DNA of 64,000 bases from [Phialemoniopsis] sp. UDSM-2020 (lineage: Eukaryota; Ascomycota; Sordariomycetes; Thyridiales; Thyridiaceae), in contig JAEILZ010000002.1 in NCBI GenBank assembly GCA_018873225.1, positions 3,100,001-3,164,000 on the forward strand. The letters are read 5' to 3'. A program made the position numbers and the translations under genes. The notes beneath the pieces were generated by a model. The model was not told the DNA's origin. It saw only the letters and a program-made list of their open reading frames with translations, and searched no databases. Shown in pieces: positions 37,466 to 46,869 of the stretch (the stretch's first letter is position 1; each line of letters opens with the position of its first letter).

Positions 37466-38287
37466 TCAAAGGTTGTTAATATGGTTAGACCTACTTGACG
37501 CTTGTGCTTCGTTTGGTTCTGGCTGTCCATGGACAATTTCTTGTCTGCTCGTCTTGTACGCGAAGCCTTGTCGAGCCGGCCTAGCGGAGCGTGTGATGGT
37601 CCCTCCCCAAGCCGGGATGACAAGGCAGGCGTTCGTCGCACTACGACGAGCCACAAAGGGGCTGCTTTCGGAGCTGGGCACTGCTTTCAGCTTGACTTCG
37701 TCTAGAATTCCAGTGACAGAGCTGGGAATGTCTTCGAAGGGGATTTCGGCTGCGGCACGCACTGAAATCCGGGTACCATCGCAACCAACCGGCCACAGAG
37801 CTTTGATCTCGACTGTTTCCCCGGTCACACATCCGCCTGAACCGACCGTGGCGGCCGTAACGACCGCGCCCTCGGGGTTTTTGGGAAGAGTGCCAAGAAT
37901 CCGGGGCCCCACGAGAACGGCGCCCCGGCCACTTCGCACTCTGTCAACAAGATGGCTCCGGTCAACATCTGCAGCACTGTCAGTTAGTACGGATGGCGAA
38001 TGCCAAGAGCCTCCTCGGTCATTTCAAGGAAGGTCGGCACGGCGGCAAGGCGGCAAAGCTTTGGGTACCCGGCGGGCGCCTTCGAGGAAAATTGGGGTGA
38101 GGACACGCGAGTCCAAGGTTTCCAACGATCCGGCCGAGAGGGTAAGTGCTTTGGAGAAGCCATCACGGTCATTGCGAGATGTTTTAATGTCAATGACAAG
38201 AACGTCGATACCAGCTCGTTTCAGCCCGAGAGTCAGCCAAAGACCGACGGGCCCAGCGCCAACGACGAGAAATGTAGCAGAAGACAT
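37466..38287 (-). pseudogene. Broken FAD-dependent monooxygenase
   Basis: The N-terminal 75 or so residues begin with a perfect FAD-binding Rossmann start (FLVVGAGPVGLWLTLGLKRAG, then an acidic end of the second strand). That frame stops at 38024, while recognisable sequence continues in another frame to about 37984. A third open stretch (37939-37466) carries VGCDGTRISVRAAAEIPFED, the mid-domain 'GADG..S.VR' block of phenol hydroxylase/TetX-like enzymes. No C-terminal half (GD motif, substrate domain) follows. No intron of plausible size repairs the frame. It reads as a decayed, truncated gene, not one mutated by RIP, because its base composition is ordinary. Confidence 0.7.
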
Positions 38288-38630
38288 TGTATGTGCAGAC
38301 TTTCGTAGTATGCACCACGATACCGAAATATTGTTGATGGCTACTACTAGTCAGGCCAGTCCTATGAGTGCTCTTCTATGTGCCACCTTTGTTAACATGC
38401 CGTCCATCTTAGTTGTTGACCACCTTGATAACACCGAAGGCAGGACCGGCAATTCTTCAACCATTCTCAAACCTTAGCCGCTCTTAGCGATATTGCCCGA
38501 ACACTTGTGTAACCCAAAATGTCTCGTGAATCCACTTCGATACACTCACACCCATAAATCTGTCTTCGAATGGTAAGACTTTGAATACCGGAAGGGTGGG
38601 CAAGATAAAAAAAGGGAAGAATTAAATTGC

Positions 38631-38636
38631 AAAAAA
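38631..38636 (-). terminator. Pol III terminator of tRNA-Pro copy 1
   Basis: Six T on the minus strand, four bases beyond the end of the tRNA gene, as expected for RNA polymerase III termination. Confidence 0.7.
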
Positions 38637-38640
38637 GATT

Positions 38641-38786
38641 GGGACTTGCCGTGGATCGAACACGGGACCTTCGTATTGTTAGTTTTAAGTTGCTTGTTAT
38701 TGTGTAGTTTGAATTTTTGCTTACCTCTCGCAAGGTTGTGCTCAGGTTTACCCTAAGCGAGAATCATACCACTAGACCACAAGTCC
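38641..38786 (-). tRNA. tRNA-Pro (AGG), copy 1, with an extra intron-like insertion
   Basis: A complete cloverleaf can be drawn: acceptor GGACTTG/CAAGTCC (7 bp), D-arm, anticodon stem CTCGC/GCGAG with loop TTAGGGT (anticodon AGG), T-arm CCGTG/CACGG with loop TTCGATC, and discriminator C. An 18-nt canonical intron follows base 37. A further 56-nt insertion (38724-38669) interrupts the variable loop between bases 45 and 46. It begins GTAAGC, ends AAG and has CTAAC about 15 bases before its end. Without both inserts the tRNA is 72 nt. The exons and the canonical intron are identical to copy 2, while the 56-nt insertion differs. The A and B boxes are intact and a T6 terminator follows. Confidence 0.88.
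38669..38724 (-). other. Second, spliceosomal-like insertion in tRNA-Pro copy 1
   Basis: A 56-nt A+T-rich insert in the variable loop. It has GT at the 5' end, AG at the 3' end and a CTAAC branch-like element, and its length matches the shortest mRNA introns in this window. It matches the insert of copy 2 at roughly three quarters of positions. ACAATAACAAG and AAAACTAACAA are the shared blocks. Confidence 0.7.
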
Positions 38787-39769
38787 GATGTATCCCCGAG
38801 CGTCTTATTTATGGTTATGCACTAAACATTACACGAAAGGCACACATTTTCACACTAGCAAAACCGTTCGGGCTGTCGCCCTTTTGACAGACCTACCATG
38901 CACGGGTATACAAGGTCAAGGAAAACGGTTCATATTGCCCAAAACTTGGACAGATGGTATTTTGAACATCTACAGCACAATAAAATGTCATTGGCTTCCG
39001 ATCCGGGCATCATGACTGGCCGCCGCCGCCTCCAGCGGCTCGGCCCGTGAGTGCACGCCGGCTACATACAACGTCTTCTATGAAAGTGTGCCAGTGCAAA
39101 TCAGCAATTAGCAGACCGGTATGTAGGAGAGAACGAAAAAAAAAAAAAATATCCGGTAGCTCACGCCAGAGGAGAATTCGCAGCAAAAATCTCGGTCATG
39201 AACGATATCAAACACAGGCCCGGTGGTTTGGGAGCTACCGCTCGCGTCGCATTGGGACCGAAAAGACCGAAGCTCACAACATACTTGCCTAGGGATGGAG
39301 AGGCGTCAGACCGCAGCCCAGCATCGAGACCAACTGTTCTGAATTTTGCGAGGACTCGTGTTAATCATGATGGAATGCCAGAGAGACCACGTCAATAGTG
39401 ATTCTATTACAGCCACTGATGGATGAAGGGATGAGTAGAGCGAGTTGTCCACTGAGAAGTGAGGCAGGATATTCAGGGCTGGTGTTTGTGCTTTTTGGCG
39501 GGCTTTGTCAGGCCGCACACACTGAAATGGCATGGCACTCCTCCGCCAGGGACATCGCGACTGTCACCTAGGTAGGGCTACAAAAGCGAGTTATCAGAAT
39601 TTCTTTGATCATCTGAGTGATTTGGCAATTTCATTCCAATGCATGCTTGCTACATTTGCTCCTGGATGGCGTAGGTTAGATACGGCAAAAATGTGGTGGG
39701 CGGCTCGAGGAGTTAGGTGCTTCATCTTGCGACCATAGACAAAAAGAACGGCCAGCCTTTCCATCAATT
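38787..39769. other. Spacer between the inverted tRNA genes
   Basis: A 983-bp spacer flanked by the 5' ends of the two tRNA genes, which point away from each other. It contains an A-run at about 39138-39150. No protein-coding gene, TATA-like element shared by both tRNAs, or repeat pair was recognised. Confidence 0.4.
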
Positions 39770-39913
39770 GGACTTGTGGTCTAGTGGTATGATTCTCGCT
39801 TAGGGTAAACCTGAGCACAACCTTGCGAGAGGTAGGCAAATTTCCACTAAACAATAACAAGTAATTCAAAACTAACAAATTCCAGGTCCCGTGTTCGATC
39901 CACGGCAAGTCCC
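39770..39913 (+). tRNA. tRNA-Pro (AGG), copy 2, with an extra intron-like insertion
   Basis: The same tRNA as at 38641-38786, in the opposite direction. All arms pair, the anticodon is AGG, the 18-nt canonical intron is identical, and the discriminator is C as in other eukaryotic tRNA-Pro. The 54-nt variable-loop insertion (39832-39885) begins GTAGGC and ends CTAACAAATTCCAG, a good branch-point and acceptor arrangement. T6 at 39917-39922 terminates transcription. Standard tRNA finders that allow only the anticodon-loop intron may report this as a pseudogene or miss it. Confidence 0.88.
39832..39885 (+). other. Second, spliceosomal-like insertion in tRNA-Pro copy 2
   Basis: A 54-nt insert with GT-AG ends and CTAAC shortly before the acceptor. 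It lies between bases 45 and 46 of the tRNA, a place where fungal nuclear tRNAs do not normally carry introns. Confidence 0.7.
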
Positions 39914-40283
39914 AAATTTTTTACATTGTTTTTTTTTTTTTTTTTGAGTTCCATCGCATATACATCAATCCGCACTCAACGGCCTTTTTTTTTTTTTTTT
40001 TTTTTTTCTTCTCCCTTTGTTCTCAAGATGGGTTATGCGTGTATTGGAATAATAGCAGTCCGTACTCTAATTGATGCCATCCAGTATGTTCAGCCATGCC
40101 AAAATGAAGACCCATTCCGTCGCCACTGCTTTCCTCGACCGAGACCCCTGAATCCAACGCAAAGTGAGAGGAGATAATGTTACACGTCTCGTCTTTCCTT
40201 TCCCATCCGATCCCTGAAAGCGCAAACCAAAAACCAATGCACAGCGCCAAACCACAACCCTAGCCCCAGTACCGACATCACCC
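39914..40283. other. T-rich 3' flank of tRNA-Pro copy 2
   Basis: It holds the T6 terminator (39917-39922) and two long T tracts, 17 T at 39929-39945 and 23 T at 39985-40007. The rest is the 3' flank of the gene ending at 40284. Confidence 0.6.
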
Positions 40284-40961
40284 TCATTTGGTGATGTAAA
40301 GCCAGACCACATCCCTCTCGCCAGGGAGACCACTGCGACTCGAGTCCCAGCCGACCTCCTTGATGGTCTTGTTTATTTTGTCCTCCTGGGACTCGTTGAA
40401 CATCAGGCCCTTGTACCACTTCCCACCGGCCGGCGTCACCTCGTAGACGATGTTGAGTTCGGCATTCCGGTTGTCCGCGCCGAAGCCCTGCAGGAGCTGG
40501 AGAATGGTCACGTTTGTGGGGACGTAGGTGGCGTGGAAGTTGGGCGTCGAGTTCTCCGGGAGCTGCCATGGCGGAATCTTGGTCCTGAGGACGTGGACCT
40601 TGGTGTGCTCGCCGGGGAAGAAGTAGTTGTAGCCGGGCTCGAGCCCGACGCCGCCGGTCGCGTTAGCCAGCTGGGCTGCTGGCATGCCTGGGTCGTACTT
40701 GGGAGGATTCTGTGGCGGGCGACCACCCAGAGCCATGCCGTTGGGCAGGGTCTGATATCGGGCTACGGGGTAGCCGTACTGTCCCATGTAGAACTGCGTG
40801 GCGTTCTGTTGAGGGTAGTACATGGGTTGATGGTATTGGTGAGGATAGTAAAGCTGATGAGCAGCAACAGCTCCAACTCCCGGAGGGCCCATGCCGGCAT
40901 CGCGACCGAAGACGGGGTTTGCGCCCATGCTCATGCCGTAAGAAGGTTGAGACAGAGACAT
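40284..40961 (-). CDS. Fungal protein of unknown function, Tyr/Pro/Met-rich N-terminus
   Basis: An intronless gene of 225 residues. The first 95 or so residues are low-complexity and rich in Tyr, Pro, Gln, Gly and Met. The last 120 form a denser domain with GEHTKVHVLR, VTILQLLQGFGADNRN, GGKWYKGLMF and ERDVVWLYITK, which looks folded and conserved, but I do not recognise the family. There is no signal peptide or membrane segment. The N-terminal composition resembles prion-like or condensate-forming regions; that is only a compositional remark. Confidence 0.75.
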   Translation of the reverse strand: MSLSQPSYGMSMGANPVFGRDAGMGPPGVGAVAAHQLYYPHQYHQPMYYPQQNATQFYMGQYGYPVARYQTLPNGMALGGRPPQNPPKYDPGMPAAQLANATGGVGLEPGYNYFFPGEHTKVHVLRTKIPPWQLPENSTPNFHATYVPTNVTILQLLQGFGADNRNAELNIVYEVTPAGGKWYKGLMFNESQEDKINKTIKEVGWDSSRSGLPGERDVVWLYITK

Positions 40962-43900
40962 CTTGGTGGTTTAGTTGTTGATCGAAACCGGAGGCGAATT
41001 TGGAGGTTTGGAGTTGAAGCGGAAGCTGTGCAGCTTTTGTAAAAGACTTTGAATGGAACGAGTGGAGGAACAGGAAGAGAGGAAAGCCAAGGGAAGACGG
41101 TGGTTGCACACTTTTATAGACAAAAGCCAGGATTCGGTATGCGTTTCATCGTTTGACAGGTTATTCACCATGTAGGTGGATGATAGACCATTCACCTTGT
41201 CGTGAGAGTCAGTGACAACAAGTCAAAGAGCGATGCGCTGACCTTCTGAGGCACTAGCCAGCTGCCCCCCTTTCACGTCCAGGCTCCATCATCCCAACTC
41301 ACTGAGTTACGCGCTCCGGATAATGACTCACGCGTCTGTATGTGCACGCGTCAGGTGGACTGCAACGCTATTGGCAGGTCAGTTGCCTTGTCACCATGAA
41401 ATAACAGGAGAGTCTCAAAGCACACTAGATCGTAAAGGTCAGTACAGCTCATCTTGTTGTATTCGTGAATCAGGTTCCTTGCGCTTTGTATGATTGCAGT
41501 CTCAAAGCACTTAAAGCTTAACATACCAGCGAATATTCGAAGAAAGAGCAATAAGATGAAGTTTGGACGAAGATGACCGATTCCATTGCTTAAAGGCGAT
41601 TGGAAAGACTGGTGTTACCAAGTTATGAGACTGCCGTATCGAGGCTCTCACACTCGTCGCGTATAGGACTTATGAATCAAAGACCCGTGGTGTGCGATCA
41701 TGACAGTGTTTGGTGGACGGCATCGCTCAACAGTCATCTTACCTGGCATGCGGAAGAGGGCTCAGTACGGTTGGCACCAGGCAGCCCAACTCGTGACCCA
41801 AGATCATTTTGATGAATATCCGATTCTTGCAGGCGAAGGTGTAGAATGCGTGGCGTTCTTGATCCTTGTATGCCTCGAAAATGTCGTAGATTCTGTGCTT
41901 AAGAACGCTAACGCACCTCTAGGCGTGCACCTCCTTGGTAGACGCTTTGTATGGTTTGAGAAGGGGTAATTATATATATTCGTGAGTAGTTCGAACAACG
42001 TGTTCAATTCGCTGGATCTCTATGCTGTCATCAAACCGAGATGGCCCACACTGTCGAATAGCTGATGTGACAGAAATAGGTGAGGAGTAGAGCTTCGAAA
42101 TGTGAAATTGAGGAATGGTCGAATAGATGCTCCCTTCAAAGCAAATACAATCTTTTGGCAGGCATGGGACTGACTGAAGTCACTTGTGTGGGAGGTATCG
42201 CCTCTTGTTGATTTTCCTGCTGCCTACAGCCACCACATCACAAACGCAAACAATCTCAAGGCTATTTCTTCTTCAGGACGTACCATTATCATGCCTACCT
42301 TGAAATACCGCAAACCACTGCAATGACGACGCAAAGCGAAACATTATGTGCAAGGATCTGCGAAGAAAAAGATCATCGGAACGACTCGATTCCCTCAAGT
42401 GCCTCTGAGCCTTTCTCTAATGATATTTGTTCTGCCGACTTGACGCCAGGCCGTCACGCAGCGCGAGCCAAGTCACTCCGTCACGTGGCTGGAGCACGAT
42501 GGTCTAGACACGAGACTCAGCTCATTCATCGAGGTCTCGTCAGTATTCAGCTGCGCCATCACCAGACACATGGCATGATGATACTTGAAAGGGGCCTTGG
42601 AGCTAAGCTACCGCCTCTTTACCACGACTACCCACAAACTACTGCCGGAAAACATAATCACTGAGCTAGCAAGTGGGTGTCAGAAAGGCTGACGGGTTTG
42701 GATCAATCTCTACCCAAATCACTAACAAACAGAATGATCCATACAATCTTGGGGAGTGGGATAATCCTGGGTGATCAGTTAAGAATTGAGGTACATCGAG
42801 AAGGCAACCCGTCAACGAATCTGTCACTCACTTGGCTAGCAACATACACAGAGGTTGAAATCAGCATCTTGTGGTGCAAGCTGATCTAAAGTCGTTTGGA
42901 ACGCCGATCACTACTCCGCAGATGGCTCACGTCATGTATCAAACGACATGGGAAAACCCTGACAAGAGCCATCGATCTGCGCGCTTCGACTTGCAGCATC
43001 TGCCAGCTTGCTCCATTCTTTCAACATGACCTGGATTTCCCTTAAGGCCGTATACGTGCCTGAATAAGCAGCATGTCAATTAATTGTTCAGCTTGTGCTA
43101 CAGAGGACCTCTTCTTCGTTCCGTGCGCGGCCCCGTCATGCGGCCTCGAATCCGTTCCCGCATAAGGAAAGAATACTCCTAATTCGTCAATAGTGTAGGA
43201 TGCATTATTACTTCTGCATACCGGGCCTACTAGGGGTATCATCAATCAATATCGATGAGGTTGGCGGGAGGATACGAGTTTCTTCAAGGAAGATCAGGCC
43301 GTCTCCGGCTCACCGCCTCGGGGCTGGACCGTTACCAACGGCAGGGCATACGAGCGACCAGCCGATGCAGCTTGCAGCAAAGCCCTGAGCATGGAATTCT
43401 TTCCGTCGTACAGAATGGAACACTTCGATGCTGCTGCAGGCGTGCGTCTTGCCTTGTCCCAGCCCGTTGGAAACTGTGCGCTGCGCAGAAACGTGGCTGG
43501 GGAAGCTTCGACAGCTGAAAAATTAAAGTCAGGCACCGAGCAGCGTTGATTTGCCGCCTTTCTTGTGGCTCGTTTGCAACGTTACCAGCGATTGACCCAG
43601 CCGGCCGTGTCCGTACTTTAGGTCTGCTGTCAGTGTGGCTTGGTCGTCGGCGGTGGAACCAGTGAGACCGAGACTTGTGCACCGAAGGGGCAATAGATCA
43701 GGGCACCAGTCAGCCAGTACCAGCTAATCAATGCTCGAATGGCGGCCAAAAATAGCAAGAGTGGGTAGAGAGATCTGCGGTGCCGACATGCATGGCGTGG
43801 CGGGAGAAAAAGTGCCGAGCCTTCACGGGCACTGCGGGGAGAGTGAGGAAGTGCACAAGGGTCATTGGTAGGGCCAACAGCGAGAAAACGGCTGGCAGGG

Positions 43901-44288
43901 CAGTAGGGCAAAGAGGGACACCCAATGAGGGCATCGGACCGCCCGCTTCGGTCGGGTAGGACCCGTCCAGGGGTCCCGGGTTAGGCTTGGTCTGCTGTCA
44001 AACCCATCTCAATTTGCACCTCACTCTGGGCTGGTGGGACAGGGCCCCTAGCAATACGAGGTCTTGGCCAGTGCTAAGATCGCCCGCCCGACGTCACACA
44101 TGGAACCCTTCTTTTTTCTTCCACGCTGCCAGACAGCAAAAAACAACGGATAATCGGGATGTGAGGCCCTGGGGCGATACGGAGTTGCAACGCTTTGCTA
44201 CGTTCCAACCGTGACGCTACCCAACACGGGACCAGGTTTTTGCTTTGCTCGACTTGCAGCATCGTCATCATCATCACGAGCCCCAGGT

Positions 44289-44319
44289 GGTTGGTGCGCG
44301 CGGTTGGTGCGGTTGGTGC
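44289..44319 (+). repeat. Three direct copies of GGTTGGTGC
   Basis: GGTTGGTGC occurs at 44289-44297, 44302-44310 and 44311-44319, about 110 bp before the TATA box of the secreted-protein gene. Close spacing and promoter position suggest binding sites for a regulator, unproven. Confidence 0.6.
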
Positions 44320-44426
44320 TATGCTCCGGGGATGCCATAGCACCACCAGCCCAGCATTCACCAAAGCGGTCAAAAAGATAGTCGCTCACGAACAGCCAAC
44401 GCATATCCCAGAGACCAGAACAGAAA

Positions 44427-44434
44427 TATAAATA
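44427..44434 (+). promoter_or_regulatory. TATA box of the Alt a 1-like gene
   Basis: TATAAATA lies about 195 bp before the start codon. The intervening CA-rich stretch looks like a typical long fungal 5' leader. Confidence 0.6.
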
Positions 44435-44627
44435 CATCGTCCTGTCGCCGGTAGATCTCTATTTCCAGAATCTCCATCAGACAACACACACTACTCCAAG
44501 AACCGGCAAAGAGCATCGTCTCTCCATCTCTTCTCAGGAACATCATCCTCATTCGCTCAACTTACTCCAACAACCCCATCTTCCCACAATAAAAGCTTCA
44601 AGCAGATCTTGCAAATCACCAGTCACC

Positions 44628-45203
44628 ATGCACGCCACCCTTGCTACCGCCCTCTCCCTCCTCTCGGTCGCCTCCGGCGCCGTCATCCCGGCCCGGGACA
44701 ACAACCCCGGCTGCCAGGCCGCCTCCATGGACAACTTTGAGTGGAAGGTCACGGGCTTCGACTACCACGCCTCGTACATCTTCACCACCCCGGCCCACCA
44801 GAACTCGTGGGGCTACGTCAACTTCAACGTGAGCAACCCGGCCCTCGCCTACCACGCCACCTGCAGCGCCACGAGCAACCAGCTCTCCGACTTCTTCTAC
44901 GGCACCGTCAACTACAAGTGCACCAACCCGGAGGGCACCCCGGCCTCCACCGAGACCACCTTTGCGTGGAACTACCCGGCCGGCAGGCTCGACCTGAACC
45001 AGACCTGGACCTGCAGCGACCAGGACCCCCAGTACCCGACCCGCTTCAACGCCTACGGCACTGCCCAGGTGCCCCAGGAGTGCAAGGACGTCACCCAGAA
45101 GAACGACGACTGGGAGATTGGCCAGATCTACTCGAGCCGCACCGTCACCTGCGACGTCGTCGACCTCAACATCAAGCCCTACGAGATGACCGCCGTCGCC
45201 TAA
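44628..45203 (+). CDS. Secreted Alt a 1-like (AA1-like) protein
   Basis: An intronless gene of 191 residues. Residues 1-17 form a clear signal peptide (cleavage probably after SGA), so the mature protein is extracellular. It has six Cys (29, 79, 98, 129, 152, 175). The order of segments, such as FEWKVTGFDYHASY, ATCSAT near the second Cys and YKCTN, fits the beta-barrel Alt a 1/AA1-like domain found only in fungi. Relatives are allergens and plant-associated secreted effectors that bind plant PR5 proteins. Codons end almost always in C, suggesting high expression. The assignment rests on length, Cys pattern and these blocks, not on a search. Confidence 0.8.
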   Translation: MHATLATALSLLSVASGAVIPARDNNPGCQAASMDNFEWKVTGFDYHASYIFTTPAHQNSWGYVNFNVSNPALAYHATCSATSNQLSDFFYGTVNYKCTNPEGTPASTETTFAWNYPAGRLDLNQTWTCSDQDPQYPTRFNAYGTAQVPQECKDVTQKNDDWEIGQIYSSRTVTCDVVDLNIKPYEMTAVA

Positions 45204-45680
45204 GCGTCACAACCCACTTTCACGACAGACACAACATTCTTACACTACGACCACGACATACGACCTTTTTAGAGCACGCACATAATGATTTAATTAGAAG
45301 ATAATTGCATATTTCCCCCCCTCTTGCGACGAAGAGGACGATTGGGGGGTGGGGCGATGGAGTTGGGAATTCTTCGGCGTTTACAAACATTCTGCATGGA
45401 CGGGCATGATACACACTCCTTACGACACACAAAAGGCAACTTTTGCATAGATGATGGATGGGATAAGGGAGTTATTACAGATACCCCACGGACATACACA
45501 CTCCTTAGATGACTTGCATATATAATGAATATTGCGACCTGCTTCAGCAGCATTACATACACCCAAAGACTCTGTTTTGCCTCAAGTGATGATGATGACT
45601 GCCTAAGGCCTTGCTTGAATTGATCTACTTATTTTGTTAGCAAGTTATTGAGACAGGTCGCACTACCTGCCGGGGTACTT
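45204..45680. other. Intergenic between convergent genes
   Basis: A 477-bp stretch with the 3' flank of the secreted-protein gene on the left and that of the Cys-rich small gene on the right. No other feature was seen. Confidence 0.4.
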
Positions 45681-45998
45681 TTAGTGCAGGCTGAGTAGCC
45701 AGTCCAAGGCTTCTTGATCGCGCTTTCGCATGTACTCGTGAGCCTTCTCCACGGCCGCAGCCGAGCTGGACGGGGATCCATACCTACCGCCCTCGAGCTG
45801 CCGCAAGACACACTCGTCGCACAGGTGCTCCCGGTACGTCAGCGGCTCCGCGTTGCGATAGGGCAGGCTCTCGCACTCGTCGTCGGGATTGCTGCAAAAC
45901 ACGGTCTTGAAGTCCTGCAGCTGTAGGCTTCTTGCGACCCAGCCTTTGTCGCAGTCTGCGTTGGCGCAAACCCATCGGACGGGATGGAGACCGCACAT
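45681..45998 (-). CDS. Small Cys-rich protein of unknown function
   Basis: 105 residues from the Met at 45998. The frame is open further upstream, but that part lacks protein-like composition and MCGLHPVRW has the best context. Seven Cys (2, 11, 16, 35, 42, 60, 63) lie in the first 63 residues, with CANADC and CDEC pairs that could bind zinc. The C-terminal 35 residues are helical and charged. There is no signal peptide, so it is probably intracellular. I do not recognise the family. Confidence 0.65.
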   Translation of the reverse strand: MCGLHPVRWVCANADCDKGWVARSLQLQDFKTVFCSNPDDECESLPYRNAEPLTYREHLCDECVLRQLEGGRYGSPSSSAAAVEKAHEYMRKRDQEALDWLLSLH

Positions 45999-46869
45999 GA
46001 TCTGTTCTGTAGGGTGTTTAGAGTTCTGAATGAGAACTTTGTGTCTGAAATGATGTAAAAACGGGGATTTGCTCGTGCAGGACCCCTGAGCAATGTGCAA
46101 TGATGGTGTTGTTGAATTGGTGGAACGGATGGTGCATTAGTGGGACGTCATCTCATGGCGACATGGAGACACTGGGTACTTATACCTTAGATTCTCCGCG
46201 AGAAATGAATGCCAGTATTGTTCATGGACATGGACGTTCTTTGAACAAAGGGTCCTTATTTGAGACAAAGTCACACATGGCCAGGGGCTCGAACTGGTAA
46301 GACATTACACCACACTGTCTTTGTCACAGAGAAATCACAAAGGTGGAATTTCGCGATAGGCTTGTATTGAGTAATGATGACGAAAGAAGGATGAAGAACT
46401 CTGAAAAAGGAAAGGCAAGGAAAGATAGTGAAGGGACACGCCTGATCGGTATCCTGTGTTTCTCCTGAGTGATGGTCGCTCATCCAGATTAATGACCATC
46501 CGTCCCGCGATATGATGTAAAGGCGCGATTGGAAAAAAGAATAAGCGACAGAGTGACAAGACGAGAAGAAGCAAAAGCGTTGTCGTCGATCTCTGTCGAA
46601 AGTGCAAAAGTTTCGTGGCCAGACGGGAAGAAACAAACCTTCCTCCCGTCCGGCCCGTCAGTGGACGATCCCGTCGATGGTCTGGATCCTCCCACCCCAA
46701 GGGCCCCTGTTGTTCTTTTAGCTGCCCTCAGAAGGGAACTTTAGACGAACGTAAACTCGCCCTTTCCACCCCGGCTGCCAAGTCGGCACCGGTGCCGAGC
46801 CGTGTCGGCACTGTACATTTCGCAGCGGCGGCACTTTTCCATCCCGCACGCGCTCAGGACACCCTCCTC
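45999..46869. other. Intergenic, no gene recognised
   Basis: About 870 bp upstream of the small Cys-rich gene and downstream of the Tyr/Pro-rich gene. A GTTCGAGCC B-box-like string on the minus strand near 46290 is not part of a foldable tRNA. Confidence 0.4.

Larger units (their letters stand above)
40962..44627. other. Long intergenic region, no confident gene
   Basis: About 3.7 kb without a gene I can support. Frames of 60-116 codons occur (for example 42323-42664 and 43332-43682), but they lack domains, signal peptides or splice structure. An 80-codon minus-strand frame at 43294-43536 looks somewhat protein-like and could be a relic. The right end is the promoter of the secreted-protein gene, with TATAAATA at 44427-44434. 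Confidence 0.4.

Noticed and set aside
39929..40007. Long T tracts as a poly(A) tail of a retroposed copy
   Set aside because: No retroposed sequence or target-site duplication is visible; they lie downstream of a Pol III gene and may be simple slippage tracts.
42323..42664. 113-codon frame in the long intergenic region
   Set aside because: His/Arg/Ser-rich with no recognisable structure.
43294..43536. 80-codon minus-strand frame with partly protein-like composition
   Set aside because: Could be a gene relic, but no family, start context or splice sites support it.
46280..46330. tRNA-like B box on the minus strand
   Set aside because: Only a T-arm-like fragment; no cloverleaf can be drawn.
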